A DNA stretch of 64,000 nt from Enterobacteriaceae bacterium UBA7338 (GCA_002480085.1 DKPJ01000014.1:62001-126000); one strand, 5' to 3'. Shown: positions 54,890 through 63,940, numbered from the stretch's first letter. Translations and numbers: made by a program. The notes: generated by a model not told the origin, from the letters alone.

Positions 54890-55135
54890 TTAGCCTCCCG
54901 TGACCGGCGGGAAGAGCGCGACTTCATCGCCGCTCACGACCGGATGGTCAAAGCTCACCAGGGTCTGGTTGACCGCCGCCAGCAGACGACCCTCCTCCAG
55001 CGCCAGCGCCCAGCGGTCACCGCGGGCGGCCAGCTGCTGACGCAGGGCTTCAACGCTAGGAAATTCGCTCTCCAGCGTCAGGCTATCGCAGCCCACCAGC
55101 TCCCGCACCTGAGCAAAAAAGAGTACCTTAATCAT
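54890..55135 (-). CDS. moaD: Molybdopterin synthase sulfur carrier MoaD
   Basis: An 81-residue ubiquitin-like protein ending in Gly-Gly (LFPPVTGG), the site of adenylation by MoeB and thiocarboxylation. The start at 55135 lies inside the end of moaC (eight-base overlap). Confidence 0.95.
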   Translation of the reverse strand: MIKVLFFAQVRELVGCDSLTLESEFPSVEALRQQLAARGDRWALALEEGRLLAAVNQTLVSFDHPVVSGDEVALFPPVTGG

Positions 55136-55613
55136 CGTTATCCGCCCTGAAATCACCGGATTTGCCACCGCTCTTCGCCAGCAGGCGAACCGGGCCAATC
55201 ACCATATCTTTCTGTACCGCTTTACACATGTCATAGATGGTCAGCGCCGCCACTGAAGCCGCGGTCAGCGCCTCCATCTCGACGCCAGTCTTGCCGGTCA
55301 GGCGGCACAGGGTAGTAATGCGTACCCGATGGTGTTCCGGCTGCGCCTCCAGATTTACTTCGACCTTGCTGAGCATCAGCGGATGGCACAGCGGGATCAG
55401 CTCCCAGGTGCGCTTCGCCGCCTGGATACCGGCAATGCGGGCGGTGGCAAAGACGTCGCCCTTGTGGTGGCTGCCGTCGATAATCATCGCCAGCGTCTCA
55501 GGGAGCATGGTGACAAAGGCTTCCGCCTGCGCTTCTCGCACGGTCTCTGCTTTTGCCGAGACGTCAACCATGTGCGCCTCACCGGCAGCATTAATGTGGG
55601 TCAGTTGAGACAT
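55128..55613 (-). CDS. moaC: Cyclic pyranopterin monophosphate synthase MoaC
   Basis: A 161-residue enzyme (E. coli length) that turns the MoaA product into cyclic pyranopterin monophosphate. Conserved: LIPLCHPLMLSKVEV, TGVEMEALTAASVAALTIYD and the final GGKSGDFR. Confidence 0.96.
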   Translation of the reverse strand: MSQLTHINAAGEAHMVDVSAKAETVREAQAEAFVTMLPETLAMIIDGSHHKGDVFATARIAGIQAAKRTWELIPLCHPLMLSKVEVNLEAQPEHHRVRITTLCRLTGKTGVEMEALTAASVAALTIYDMCKAVQKDMVIGPVRLLAKSGGKSGDFRADNDD

Positions 55614-55616
55614 AGC

Positions 55617-56129
55617 TTACTTCTTCAAATGGGGGTGAAAATTGCACGGACGGGTGCGCGCATCGAGCTGCGGCGCAATGATATTTTCCCATGCGGTACG
55701 ACAGGCTTTGGTTGAGCCGGGCATGGCAAAAATCAGCGTGTTGTTGGCGATACCGGCTACCGCGCGGGACTGCAGCGTGGCGGTGCCAATCTCCTCAAAG
55801 GAGAGCATGCGGAACACTTCACCAAAGCCTTCGATCTCGCGATCGAAGAGCGGCAGCAGCGCCTCCGGGGTCTGGTCACCGGCGGTAAAGCCCGTGCCGC
55901 CGTTGATCGCGATAACCTGCACCTCATCACTGGCGATCCACGCCGAAACCTGGGCGCGAATAGCGTAGCGGTTCTCCTTGACGATGGCTTTCGCCACCAC
56001 CTGATGACCCGCTTCGTGAGCTGCATCGCGCAGGAAGTGGCCGGAGGTATCCTCCTCTTCGCCGCGACGGCTGGAAACGGTCAGCACGGCAATGCGTGCC
56101 GGGACAAACTCTGCGCTGGCCTGACTCAT
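55617..56129 (-). CDS. moaB: MoaB, molybdopterin-binding protein
   Basis: A 170-residue protein, the same length as E. coli MoaB, of the MogA/MoaB family. Its exact role in E. coli is unclear, since MogA performs the adenylylation. The glycine loop reads INGGTGFTAGDQTPEAL here; family members usually have T or S before GGTG, so the Asn is unusual. The C-terminal part (MPGSTKACRTAWENIIAPQL) is fully conserved. Confidence 0.94.
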   Translation of the reverse strand: MSQASAEFVPARIAVLTVSSRRGEEEDTSGHFLRDAAHEAGHQVVAKAIVKENRYAIRAQVSAWIASDEVQVIAINGGTGFTAGDQTPEALLPLFDREIEGFGEVFRMLSFEEIGTATLQSRAVAGIANNTLIFAMPGSTKACRTAWENIIAPQLDARTRPCNFHPHLKK

Positions 56130-56149
56130 AAACTGGCTCCTTGTAAGGT

Positions 56150-57139
56150 TTATCCGCCGATATAGGAAAGATTTTGCGTGATGCCGGTATTGCCCTGGTG
56201 CAGAAAGTGGGTCTGCTTCTTATGCGTTAGCGCTTCAGCGATGCGCGCCTCCAGCTCCGCCTGCTGGGCATCTTCCGCCAGCAGATCGCGCAGGCTCACG
56301 CCGCCGTCGCCGAACAGGCAGAGATGCAGCTTGCCTACCGACGAGACGCGCAGGCGGTTGCAGCTGGCGCAGAAATCTTTCTCGTAGGGCATGATCAGGC
56401 CGATTTCACCGCTGTAGTCCGGGTGGCAGAAGACCTGTGCCGGGCCGTCGCTGCGGCCACGCAGCTTCTGGATCCAGCCGCGACGCAGCAGCTCATCCCG
56501 CAGCACCATGCCGGAGAGGTGGTGCTTGCGGAACAGCTCGCTCCCCTCACCGGTCTCCATCAGCTCAATAAAGCGCAGCTGGATGGGACGGGTCTGGATC
56601 CACGCCAGGAAGGTATCCAGCTGGTGATGATTGACGTCGCGCATCAGCACGGTGTTGACCTTGACCTTCTCGAAGCCCGCCTCGAAAGCCGCATCAATGC
56701 CCTGCATCACTTGGTGGAACTTATCCTGTCCGGTGATGGCGTGAAACTGGCGGGCATCGAGGCTATCGACGCTGACGTTGATGGCGGTCAGCCCAGCTTC
56801 GCGCCAGCTGGCCACGTCCCGCGCCAGACGATAGCCGTTAGTGGTCACCGCCAGCTGGCGGATAGCGGCGTTTTCCCGCACCGCGGCGATGATCTCGGTA
56901 AAATCGCGGCGCAGCGAGGGTTCCCCGCCGGTCAGCCGCACCTTCTCCGTGCCGAGCGCCGAAAACGCACGGGTCACCCGCCGAATTTCATCGAGGGTCA
57001 GAAAGCTTTTGTTGGTGACCCCGCCCGGCTTGTAGCCATCGGGCAGGCAGTAGGTGCAACGAAAATTGCACACGTCGGTAATAGACAGACGCAGGTAATA
57101 GAACTTACGCGCGAATGCATCGGTAAGCTGTGAGGCCAT
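56150..57139 (-). CDS. moaA: GTP 3',8-cyclase MoaA
   Basis: A 329-residue radical SAM enzyme (E. coli length), first step of molybdenum cofactor synthesis. N-terminal Fe-S ligands: Cys24-x3-Cys28-x2-Cys31. C-terminal cluster: CASCNRLR and LCLFG. The chain ends in Gly-Gly (SYIGG), needed for activity in the family. The start at 57139 matches E. coli; the upstream extension lies in the riboswitch leader. Confidence 0.97.
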   Translation of the reverse strand: MASQLTDAFARKFYYLRLSITDVCNFRCTYCLPDGYKPGGVTNKSFLTLDEIRRVTRAFSALGTEKVRLTGGEPSLRRDFTEIIAAVRENAAIRQLAVTTNGYRLARDVASWREAGLTAINVSVDSLDARQFHAITGQDKFHQVMQGIDAAFEAGFEKVKVNTVLMRDVNHHQLDTFLAWIQTRPIQLRFIELMETGEGSELFRKHHLSGMVLRDELLRRGWIQKLRGRSDGPAQVFCHPDYSGEIGLIMPYEKDFCASCNRLRVSSVGKLHLCLFGDGGVSLRDLLAEDAQQAELEARIAEALTHKKQTHFLHQGNTGITQNLSYIGG

Positions 57140-57156
57140 GTACACCTTTCCAAATA

Positions 57157-57246
57157 CGGGAGATGCAGTCATTTCTTCCTGCACCCTGGTGGCAACCGCC
57201 ACGGCCAAAGCACCCTATCGGTACGACTTAGGTGCAGAGGCTAGAG
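57157..57246 (-). ncRNA. Molybdenum cofactor (Moco) riboswitch
   Basis: The moaA leader carries the Moco motif. CTGCACC pairs with GGTGCAG around a core containing GATAGGGTGCTTTGGCC and the hairpin GTGGC-GGTT-GCCAC. The layout and sequence match the E. coli moaA leader, where cofactor binding lowers expression. Confidence 0.85.
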
Positions 57247-57308
57247 TGTGTTAACGCTATAGATAGCGATAGTAGCGCGATAACGTGACTTTCGCCATCC
57301 TCGCCTAT

Positions 57309-57332
57309 CGCTATATAAATTGATATATAGCG
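57309..57332. promoter_or_regulatory. ModE box upstream of moaA
   Basis: CGCTATATA-AATTGA-TATATAGCG, a perfect palindrome fitting the ModE-molybdate consensus CGnTATATA-N6-TATATAnCG. In E. coli ModE activates moaA from such a site. A smaller palindrome CGCTAT-AG-ATAGCG is at 57255-57268, near the expected transcription start. Confidence 0.8.
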
Positions 57333-57474
57333 GCTTAATCATGCATTTTCACTACAGAATACGTGAAAATCAGCCTCTTGCCTTGATATGCATCATTTTC
57401 ACCCGCCTGGGGCATCGTCTTTTAGTGGTATTTGCGTTAACGTAGCGCAGTTTTTTAGACATTAAGGAAGAGCT

Positions 57475-58383
57475 ATGCGTAGTCGTACGCTTGCGGATCT
57501 TGACCGGGTGGTGGCCCTTGGCGGCGGACACGGGCTGGGCCGCGTCATGTCCTCGCTGGGATCGCTGGGTTCAAGGCTGACGGGGATCGTCACCACCACC
57601 GATAACGGCGGGTCAACCGGGCGTATTCGTCGCGCCGAGGGCGGCATCGCCTGGGGCGATATGCGTAACTGTTTAAACCAGTTAATTACCGAGCAGAGCG
57701 TCGCGTCGGCGATGTTTGAGTTCCGTTTTACCGGTAATGGCGAACTTTCAGGCCATAACCTCGGAAATCTGATGTTAAAGGCGCTGGATCACCTTAGCGT
57801 CAGGCCTCTGGAGGCGATAAATTTAATTCGTAACCTGCTGAAGGTCGATGCGTTTTTAATCCCCATGTCGGAGCAGCCGGTCGATCTGATGGCTATCGAT
57901 AGCGACGGGCACACGGTCTACGGCGAGGTGAATATCGACGGGCTGACTACGCCCATTCAGGAGCTGATGCTTTTTCCCTCCGTGCCCGCAACCCGGGAGG
58001 CGACAGACGCCATTGCCGAAGCGGATCTGATCCTGATTGGTCCCGGTAGCTTTTATACCAGCCTGATGCCGCTGGTACTGCTTGGCGATCTGGCCCAGGC
58101 ACTGCGCCGCACCCCGGCCCCGGTGGTCTATATCGACAACTTAGGTAAGGAGCTGAGCGCCGAGGCCGCGCGGATGGATCTGGCCGCTAAGCTGGCCCTG
58201 CTGGAGCAGCGCGTGGGCAAGCGGATCGTGGACGCCGTTGTGGTGGGACCGGAGGCGGAGACGGCGGATCTCAGCGGCCGCATCGTGGTTCAGGAGGCGC
58301 TGGAGGCCAGCGACGTTCCCCATCATCACGATCGTCACCTGCTGCGTGCCGCGCTGGAACAGGCGGTCCAGCGGCTGGGCTGA
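57475..58383 (+). CDS. yvcK: YvcK/YbhK family protein (gluconeogenesis factor type)
   Basis: The 302-residue product has the length of E. coli YbhK and the CofD/YvcK fold. The N-terminal motif is VVALGGGHGLGRVMSSLG with TTTDNGGSTGRIRR; GPGSFYTSLMPLVLL lies in the middle. YvcK of Gram-positives is needed for growth on gluconeogenic carbon and binds UDP-sugars; the role in enterobacteria is unclear. Confidence 0.93.
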   Translation: MRSRTLADLDRVVALGGGHGLGRVMSSLGSLGSRLTGIVTTTDNGGSTGRIRRAEGGIAWGDMRNCLNQLITEQSVASAMFEFRFTGNGELSGHNLGNLMLKALDHLSVRPLEAINLIRNLLKVDAFLIPMSEQPVDLMAIDSDGHTVYGEVNIDGLTTPIQELMLFPSVPATREATDAIAEADLILIGPGSFYTSLMPLVLLGDLAQALRRTPAPVVYIDNLGKELSAEAARMDLAAKLALLEQRVGKRIVDAVVVGPEAETADLSGRIVVQEALEASDVPHHHDRHLLRAALEQAVQRLG

Positions 58384-58412
58384 TTTTCTCACGCTCGGAC
58401 TTTTCTGAAGAT

Positions 58413-58429
58413 CTTAAGGTTCCCTTAAC
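58413..58429 (+). promoter_or_regulatory. PmrA/BasR box of eptA-basRS
   Basis: CTTAAG-GTTCC-CTTAAC fits the PmrA repeat YTTAAK-N5-YTTAAK. It is followed about 20 bp later by a -10-like CATACT (58452-58457). This predicts that the operon is activated by its own response regulator. Confidence 0.75.
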
Positions 58430-58475
58430 CCTCTTCTGTGAGCATACGCAACATACTCTTTTCTGGACGTAATGT

Positions 58476-60113
58476 ATGCGTATGTTCCCGTTCTACAGGC
58501 CTGCCCTAGGGCGCATGACCTTTACCCTCCTGTTCTCGTTCTATATCGCCGTCGTGCTGAACCTCGTCTTTTATCGTCAGGCCTGGACGCTGCTGGCGGT
58601 ACATTCGCCATGGTCGCTGGCGGTATTTCTATCGATGCCGCTTGTCGCCTTCTGCGTGATCAATATCCTGATCGCCCTGGCCTCGTTGGTCTGGCTGGAT
58701 CGGCTGCTGATCTGCCTGTTTATCCTGCTCTGCGCGACCACCCAGTACTTTATCTGGACCTACGGGGTGATTATCGACCGCACCATGATCGCCAATATTG
58801 TCGATACCACGCCCGCCGAGAGCTTTGCCCTGATCACGCCGCAGCTGCTGCTGACGATAGGGCTATCCGGGGTGCTGATGGCCATGCTGGCCTGCTGGCT
58901 AAGGATCAAAAAACACCCTTCCGGCTGGCGTAGCCTGCTGATGCGGGGGGCAAGTATCCTCGTGTCGGTCGCCGTGCTGCTGGTGGTGGGACTTTTTTTC
59001 TATAAGGACTACGCCTCGCTGTTTCGCAATAACCACGAGCTGGTGAAATCCCTCGGGCCGTCGAACAGCATCACCGCCGTCTACTCTTACTACAAGCATC
59101 ATCAGATGGACAACCTGCCGCTGGTGAAGCTGGGGGAAGACGCTAAGCTCGACCCGCAGATGCACCAGGGCACGAAGAAGAATTTAACCATCCTGGTGGT
59201 GGGTGAAACCTCGCGGGCGGAAGATTTCTCCCTCTCCGGCTACGCACGCGAGACCAATCCGCGGCTCAAGCAGGACAACGTCATTTACTTCCCGCAGACC
59301 AGCTCCTGCGGCACGGTGACGGCGGTCTCCGTGCCCTGCATGTTCTCGGGGATGGCGCGCAAGAACTACGATGAGCAGCTGGCCCACCATCGGGAAGGCC
59401 TGCTGGATATTATCCAGCGTGCGGGCGTTAAGGTGCTGTGGAATGAGAACGACGGCGGCTGCAAAGGGGCCTGCGATAGGGTTCCCCATCAGGACGTTAC
59501 GGCCCTGAACCTGGCCGACGACTGCACCGCTGGCGAGTGCCATGACGATATTCTCTTCCACGGTCTGGCGCAGTACATCGATAATCTACAGGGTGACGGT
59601 TTGATCGTGCTGCACACCATTGGCAGCCACGGCCCGACCTATTACGAACGCTATCCGCCGCAGTTCAGGAAATTCACCCCAACCTGCGATACCAACGAAA
59701 TTCAGACCTGTTCGCAACAGCAGCTAAAGAATACGTATGATAATACGGTACTGTACGTCGATTATGTCGTCGATAAAGCGATAAAATTGCTGCAGGCGCA
59801 GCAGGACAGATTTACCACTAGCCTGGTCTACCTCTCCGATCACGGCGAGTCCTTAGGCGAAAACGGCGTCTATCTGCATGGTCTGCCCTACGCCATTGCG
59901 CCAGAGTCGCAGAAACATGTGCCGATGCTGATCTGGCTCTCGCAAGATTTTCAGCAGCGTTACAAGGTGAGTGAAGCGTGCCTGCAAAAACGCGCCGCCA
60001 GCGAGGCTTTTTCGCAGGACAACCTGTTCTCAACCATGCTGGGCATCACGGGCGTACAGACCCAGGTTTATCAGCCAGCCGATGATATTTTGGCCGCGTG
60101 CAAGGAGTCATAA
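58476..60113 (+). CDS. eptA: Lipid A phosphoethanolamine transferase EptA (PmrC)
   Basis: A 545-residue inner membrane enzyme, very close to E. coli EptA (547). About five N-terminal helices are followed by a periplasmic sulfatase-like domain. The nucleophile is Thr245 in VVGETSRAED; metal ligands lie in LYLSDHGESLGENG-type VYLSDHGESLGE. It adds phosphoethanolamine to lipid A and lowers binding of polymyxin and other cationic peptides. basR and basS follow at once. I call it chromosomal EptA, not an mcr-type gene, because of its closeness to E. coli EptA and its operon. Confidence 0.95.
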   Translation: MRMFPFYRPALGRMTFTLLFSFYIAVVLNLVFYRQAWTLLAVHSPWSLAVFLSMPLVAFCVINILIALASLVWLDRLLICLFILLCATTQYFIWTYGVIIDRTMIANIVDTTPAESFALITPQLLLTIGLSGVLMAMLACWLRIKKHPSGWRSLLMRGASILVSVAVLLVVGLFFYKDYASLFRNNHELVKSLGPSNSITAVYSYYKHHQMDNLPLVKLGEDAKLDPQMHQGTKKNLTILVVGETSRAEDFSLSGYARETNPRLKQDNVIYFPQTSSCGTVTAVSVPCMFSGMARKNYDEQLAHHREGLLDIIQRAGVKVLWNENDGGCKGACDRVPHQDVTALNLADDCTAGECHDDILFHGLAQYIDNLQGDGLIVLHTIGSHGPTYYERYPPQFRKFTPTCDTNEIQTCSQQQLKNTYDNTVLYVDYVVDKAIKLLQAQQDRFTTSLVYLSDHGESLGENGVYLHGLPYAIAPESQKHVPMLIWLSQDFQQRYKVSEACLQKRAASEAFSQDNLFSTMLGITGVQTQVYQPADDILAACKES

Positions 60114-60116
60114 TCA

Positions 60117-60788
60117 ATGAAAATATTAATCGTAGAGGATGATGCATTGCTGTTGCAGGGACTGATCCTGGCAATGCAGTCAGAGGGGTACGCCTGCGAT
60201 GGCGTCAGTACCGGCCGGGAGGCGATGCTCAGCCTGGCGTCGGGGCACTATAGCCTGATTGTGCTCGATCTGGGCCTGCCGGACGAAGATGGCCTGCATC
60301 TTTTGCAGCGGCTGCGGCGGGAGAAGGTCTCCCTGCCGGTGCTGATCCTCACCGCCCGGGATACCGTGGAGGATCGTATCTGCGGGCTGGACGCAGGCGC
60401 AGATGACTATCTGATCAAGCCCTTCGCGCTGGAGGAGCTTAACGCCCGCATCCGGGCGCTGCTGCGCCGCCAGCATAACCAGGGCGATAACGAAATCACC
60501 GTTGACGACCTGCGCCTGAACGTTAATACCCGCCAGGTGTGGCTGGCCGGGCAGTCGATGGACCTGACGCCAAAAGAGTACGCCCTGCTGTCACGCCTGA
60601 TGCTCAAGGCGGGCAGCCCGGTACACCGGGAGATTCTCTATAATGACATCTATAACTGGGATAATGAGCCGGCCACCAACACCCTCGAGGTGCATATACA
60701 TAACCTGCGGGATAAGATTGGTAAAGATCGCATCCGCACGGTGCGCGGTTTTGGCTACCAGCTGATTAAAACGGAGCAGACAACCTGA
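60117..60788 (+). CDS. basR: Response regulator BasR (PmrA)
   Basis: A 223-residue OmpR-type response regulator. Acidic pocket D8-D9, phosphorylation site Asp51 (IVLDLGLPDEDG), switch Thr in ILTARDT and Lys in LIKPFALEEL. The C-terminal winged helix (LTPKEYALLSRLMLKAGSPV) is nearly identical to E. coli BasR. It starts three bases after eptA and likely binds the box at 58413. Confidence 0.96.
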   Translation: MKILIVEDDALLLQGLILAMQSEGYACDGVSTGREAMLSLASGHYSLIVLDLGLPDEDGLHLLQRLRREKVSLPVLILTARDTVEDRICGLDAGADDYLIKPFALEELNARIRALLRRQHNQGDNEITVDDLRLNVNTRQVWLAGQSMDLTPKEYALLSRLMLKAGSPVHREILYNDIYNWDNEPATNTLEVHIHNLRDKIGKDRIRTVRGFGYQLIKTEQTT

Positions 60789-60792
60789 CGCT

Positions 60793-61887
60793 ATGCCAGA
60801 GAAGATAAAAAAGGTGCTATCGCCTGCCCGCTGGACCCTGCGCGGACGCCTGCTGCTAACCATTGGCTCAATTCTGGTGCTGTTTCAGCTTATCAGCGTC
60901 TTCTGGCTGTGGCATGAGAGCAAGGAGCAGATCCAGCTGCTGGTTGAGAGCGCGATCTACAAGCACAACAACCACGCCCATATTGAGCGCGAGGTGCACG
61001 AGGCGGTTGCCAGCCTGCTGGTGCCGAGCCTGTTTATTATCGGCATGGCGCTGCTGCTCTGTATGCAGGCGGTAAAGCTGATTACCCGGCCGCTGAGCGA
61101 TCTGCAGCGTGAGCTGGAGATCCGTACACCCGATAACCTCCAGCCGATTGTGCTCGACAACCCGTCGGCGGAGGTGGAAGCGGTCAGCTCGGCCATTAAC
61201 CAGCTGGTCGCGCGCCTGAACCTGACGCTCGATCGTGAGCGGCTCTTTACCGCCGACGTCGCCCACGAGCTGCGTACCCCGCTGGCAGGACTGCGGCTGC
61301 ACCTGGAGCTGCTGGCGAAAAGCCACCCTTCCGTGGACGTCAGCCGCCTGATTTTACGCATCGACCAGATGACGGAGAGCGTCTCCCAGCTGCTGCAGCT
61401 GGCGCGCATGGCCCAGTCGTTCTCGGCGGGCAGCTACCAGCAGGTGCTGCTGATCCGCGACGTGATGCTGCCGCTGCAGGATGAGCTACAGACGATGCTG
61501 GGCACGCGCCAGCAGACGCTGGTGCTGCCTGAGCGTCGGGAAGACGTAGCGGTTAGCGGGGATGCCGTTCAGCTCCGGGTGCTGCTCAGAAACCTGGTGG
61601 AGAACGCCCACCGCTACAGCCCCGAGAAGAGCGCCATCACCCTGAAACTTGAGCAGGATCCGGCCCCGGTGCTGGCGGTTGAGGATGAAGGCCCCGGCGT
61701 GGACGAGGCGAAAAGCAAAGAGCTGAGCAAAGCCTTTGTGCGAATGGACAGCCGCTACGGCGGCATTGGGCTAGGGTTGAGCATCGTCAGCCGCATCGCC
61801 CAGCTACACGACGGGCAGTTCTACCTGCACAACCGCACGCCGAAGCCCGGCGTACGGGCCTGGGTGCGGTTTCCGCCTGTAGTTTAG
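60793..61887 (+). CDS. basS: Sensor histidine kinase BasS (PmrB)
   Basis: A 364-residue two-helix sensor kinase. A short periplasmic loop between the helices has the E67-x-x-E70 motif used by PmrB for Fe(III). Then come HAMP, the phospho-accepting His158 (DVAHELRTPLAG) and the ATPase domain (NLVENAHRYSP, VEDEGPGVDE, GIGLGLSIV). It senses Fe(III), Al(III) and mild acid in relatives. Its stop lies inside the first unit of a tandem repeat. Confidence 0.95.
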   Translation: MPEKIKKVLSPARWTLRGRLLLTIGSILVLFQLISVFWLWHESKEQIQLLVESAIYKHNNHAHIEREVHEAVASLLVPSLFIIGMALLLCMQAVKLITRPLSDLQRELEIRTPDNLQPIVLDNPSAEVEAVSSAINQLVARLNLTLDRERLFTADVAHELRTPLAGLRLHLELLAKSHPSVDVSRLILRIDQMTESVSQLLQLARMAQSFSAGSYQQVLLIRDVMLPLQDELQTMLGTRQQTLVLPERREDVAVSGDAVQLRVLLRNLVENAHRYSPEKSAITLKLEQDPAPVLAVEDEGPGVDEAKSKELSKAFVRMDSRYGGIGLGLSIVSRIAQLHDGQFYLHNRTPKPGVRAWVRFPPVV

Positions 61888-61920
61888 GCAGATCGTTTAG
61901 GCAGATTGTTTAAGCAGATC
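61882..61920. repeat. 13-bp tandem repeat, three copies, between basS and uvrB
   Basis: GTTTAGGCAGATC (61882), GTTTAGGCAGATT (61895) and GTTTAAGCAGATC (61908). The first unit contains the basS stop codon and the last runs into the uvrB stop codon. Confidence 0.85.
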
Positions 61921-63940
61921 AGGACGCCGCAATAAAGAGATCGCGCAGCTGATGGAGGCGGTCGCGCAGCTGCGCCGCCTCTTCGAACTCGAGGTTCTGG
62001 GCGTGCTGTAGCATCTGCGCCTCCAGCTCGTGGATCTTCTGCTGCAGCGCCTTCGGCGTCAGCGCCAGCTCGGACTCGTCCACCCCCACCGGCGAACGGG
62101 ACTTACCACGCCCTTTCGCTTTGGTCTTGGCAATGTTCTCGCCCAGCGCCAGAATATCCACCACCTTCTTATTCAGGCCCTGCGGCGTAATGCCGTGCTC
62201 TTCGTTGTACTGCTGCTGCTTCGCCCGACGGCGCTCGGTTTCGCCAATCGCCTTCGCCATTGACGGGGTGATCTTATCCCCGTAGAGAATGGCCTTACCG
62301 TTGACGTTACGCGCCGCACGACCAATGGTCTGAATCAGAGAACGTTCAGAACGCAGGAAGCCCTCTTTATCGGCGTCGAGGATCGCTACCAGCGACACCT
62401 CAGGCATATCCAGCCCCTCACGCAGCAGGTTGATGCCCACCAGCACGTTGAACTCGCCCAGACGCAGGTCGCGGATGATCTCCATACGCTCCACGGTATC
62501 GATATCCGAGTGCAGATAGCGCACCTTCTCGCCGTGCTCTTCCAGATACTCGGTGAGATCCTCGGCCATACGCTTGGTGAGCGTGGTGACCAGCACGCGC
62601 TCGTTAATGGCGACGCGCTTGCGGATCTCCGACAGCAGATCGTCCACCTGCGTGCCCACCGGGCGGACTTCGATAATGGGGTCAAGCAGGCCAGTCGGGC
62701 GCACTACCTGATCGACAATCTCTTCCCCGGATTTCTCCAGCTCGTAGTTGCCCGGCGTCGCCGAGACGTAGATGGTCTGCGGAGCTAAACCCTCGAACTC
62801 CTCAAACTTCATCGGACGGTTATCCAGCGCCGACGGCAGGCGGAAGCCGTACTCCACCAGCGTCTCTTTACGCGCCCGGTCGCCGCGGTACATACCGCCA
62901 ATCTGCGGAATGGTGACGTGGGACTCATCGATCACCAGCAGGCCGTCGGCAGGCAGGTAGTCGAACAGCGTCGGCGGCGCTTCACCCGGCCCGCGCCCGG
63001 AGAGGTAGCGCGAATAGTTCTCGATGCCCGAGCAGTAGCCCAGCTCGTTCATCATCTCAAGGTCAAACTGGGTACGCTGGGTAATACGCTGCTCTTCCAG
63101 CAGCTTGTTGTTGGCCAGCAGCGTCTTGCGCCGGTCCGCCAGCTCCACCTTGATATCTTCCATCGCCTGCACGATGCGCTCGCGCGGGGTAACGTAGTGG
63201 GTTTTCGGGTAGACGGTATAGCGCTGAATGGTGGACTCGACGTGGCCGGTAAGCGGGTCAAACAGCGACAGACGCTCAACCTCCTCGTCAAACAGCTCAA
63301 CGCGTAGCGCCACGTCGTCTGACTCCGCCGGGAAGATATCGATCACCTCGCCGCGCACGCGGAAGGTGCCGCGCTGAAAGGCCTGATCGTTACGCGTGTA
63401 CTGCAGCTCCGACAGGCGGCGCAGGATATCGCGCTGGTTAATGATCATGCCGATAGTCAGGTGCAGCATCATCTTCAGGTAGAGGTCGGGATCGCCAAGG
63501 CCGTAGATGGCCGACACTGAGGCCACCACCACCACGTCGCGGCGCTCCAGCAGCGCTTTGGTTGCCGAGAGGCGCATCTGCTCAATGTGCTCGTTTACCG
63601 ACGCGTCCTTTTCGATAAAGGTGTCGGAGCTGGGCACGTAGGCTTCCGGCTGGTAGTAGTCGTAGTAGGAGACGAAGTACTCCACGGCGTTGTCCGGGAA
63701 AAACTCCTTCATTTCGCCATACAGCTGTGCCGCCAGGGTCTTATTTGGCGCCAGCACCATCGTCGGCCGTTGCAGATCGGCGATCACGTTGGCAACGGTA
63801 AACGTCTTCCCTGAACCGGTTACCCCGAGCAGGGTCTGGTGCGCCAGCCCGTCCTCCAGCCCCTCTTTCAGGCGGCGAATGGCTTCTGGCTGATCGCCAG
63901 AGGGACGAAAAGCGGAATTGAGTTTGAATGGTTTACTCAT
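61919..63940 (-). CDS. uvrB: Excinuclease ABC subunit B (UvrB)
   Basis: The 673-residue product has the length of E. coli UvrB, the damage-verifying helicase-like subunit of nucleotide excision repair. Walker A is TGSGKT at 41-46. The beta-hairpin region (YYDYYQPEAYVPSSDTFIEK) and helicase motifs (DESHVT, QTIGRAARN) are intact. The UVR domain that binds UvrA/UvrC is at the C-terminus (EFEEAAQLRDRLHQL). The SOS promoter expected upstream is mostly outside the window. Confidence 0.97.
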   Translation of the reverse strand: MSKPFKLNSAFRPSGDQPEAIRRLKEGLEDGLAHQTLLGVTGSGKTFTVANVIADLQRPTMVLAPNKTLAAQLYGEMKEFFPDNAVEYFVSYYDYYQPEAYVPSSDTFIEKDASVNEHIEQMRLSATKALLERRDVVVVASVSAIYGLGDPDLYLKMMLHLTIGMIINQRDILRRLSELQYTRNDQAFQRGTFRVRGEVIDIFPAESDDVALRVELFDEEVERLSLFDPLTGHVESTIQRYTVYPKTHYVTPRERIVQAMEDIKVELADRRKTLLANNKLLEEQRITQRTQFDLEMMNELGYCSGIENYSRYLSGRGPGEAPPTLFDYLPADGLLVIDESHVTIPQIGGMYRGDRARKETLVEYGFRLPSALDNRPMKFEEFEGLAPQTIYVSATPGNYELEKSGEEIVDQVVRPTGLLDPIIEVRPVGTQVDDLLSEIRKRVAINERVLVTTLTKRMAEDLTEYLEEHGEKVRYLHSDIDTVERMEIIRDLRLGEFNVLVGINLLREGLDMPEVSLVAILDADKEGFLRSERSLIQTIGRAARNVNGKAILYGDKITPSMAKAIGETERRRAKQQQYNEEHGITPQGLNKKVVDILALGENIAKTKAKGRGKSRSPVGVDESELALTPKALQQKIHELEAQMLQHAQNLEFEEAAQLRDRLHQLRDLFIAAS

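Noticed and set aside
58476..60113. Possible mobile mcr-type colistin resistance gene
   Set aside because: The protein is nearest to chromosomal E. coli EptA, is followed by basRS, carries a PmrA box, and has no insertion sequence nearby.
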